Part shown: piece by piece, positions 64,000 to 64,000 of the stretch | Numbering within the stretch: position 1 is the stretch's first letter | How the letters are laid out: each line of letters begins with the position of its first letter | Source of the DNA: Paracoccus sp. (in: a-proteobacteria) | GTDB lineage: Bacteria > Pseudomonadota > Alphaproteobacteria > Rhodobacterales > Rhodobacteraceae | Direction of reading: 5' to 3' | NCBI RefSeq assembly: GCF_030538495.1 | Contig: NZ_JAUNTW010000001.1 | Coordinates: 149,068 to 213,067 of the forward strand | DNA length: 64,000 bases | The notes under the pieces: model-generated | What the model was told of the DNA's origin: nothing | The model's database searches: none | The model's input: the letters and a program-made list of their open reading frames with translations, nothing else | Position numbers and translations under genes: made by a program

Positions 64000-64000
64000 C

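Noticed and set aside
1..64000. CRISPR arrays, IS elements, integrases or att duplications.
   Set aside because: No regularly spaced repeats, transposase-like proteins or flanking direct repeats at the tRNA were seen.

Overview
The window is a GC-rich, gene-dense stretch of an alphaproteobacterial chromosome, most likely Rhodobacterales. The pointers are the liu-type leucine cluster, a RibB with a decayed GTP cyclohydrolase II domain, a membrane-anchored MoeB, a VPLPA-CTERM-like protein, fabA-fabB-fabI, a DUF6456 protein, and a 6S RNA placed antisense to a salt-induced outer-membrane protein gene. I see no prophage, IS element, CRISPR array or rRNA operon. One tRNA (Leu, CAA) is present.

Layout. 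1-2749 is the end of a branched-chain amino-acid ABC transporter (livF partial, livH, livM). 2786-6305 holds a CAP-domain lipoprotein, guaA, a secreted unknown and an ABM-GNAT fusion. 6383-18168 is one long minus-strand operon read from about 18.2 kb down. It encodes leucine/isovalerate catabolism (ivd, mccB, mccA, mvaB, methylglutaconyl-CoA hydratase) and carries extra genes inside it: three LprI/DUF1311-like periplasmic proteins, a Cys-rich secreted protein, an ASCH protein, two GT2 glycosyltransferases and a GST. Its promoter region has a clean palindromic operator. 18.3-19.8 kb holds two cobalamin genes. 19.8-20.0 kb holds a 6S RNA gene with its own promoter and terminator, convergent with a DUF481 outer-membrane protein gene. 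21.4-24.5 kb is ribE-ribB(X)-ribH-nusB plus a small membrane protein. 24.6-29.1 kb is a capsule export set (kpsS, wza-like, kpsC). 29.1-44.0 kb is housekeeping and transport: rlmE, ppx, SulP, persulfide-dioxygenase-like blh, trkH, an MFS protein, a 2-hydroxyacid dehydrogenase, an SH3 protein, an M3 peptidase, moeB, dut and infC (which starts at AUA), then an Ala-rich protein and a GT-like protein. 44.1-46.9 kb is fabA-(small membrane protein)-fabB-fabI. 47-52 kb is mfd-pabB-pabC. 52.1-54.4 kb holds a membrane protein, hemB and a SYLF lipoprotein.

The most unusual stretch is 54.44-55.33 kb. It is an AT-rich island that contains a strong candidate minus-strand small RNA, overlapping inverted repeats, and a proline-rich VPLPA-CTERM-like protein whose signal peptide is out of frame by one base at a G5 tract. 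55.4-57.8 kb is fabF-mltG, 58-60.4 kb is phnDCE, followed by tRNA-Leu, lipA, a Prx5-type peroxiredoxin convergent with an OxyR-like regulator, and a truncated DUF6456 gene at the right edge.

Gene starts were chosen from ribosome-binding sites, 1-17 nt overlaps with the upstream stop codon, and family N-termini. Many neighbours overlap as ATGA, GTGA or TGATG, which suggests translational coupling. Family assignments come from motifs read by eye, and no database search was run.
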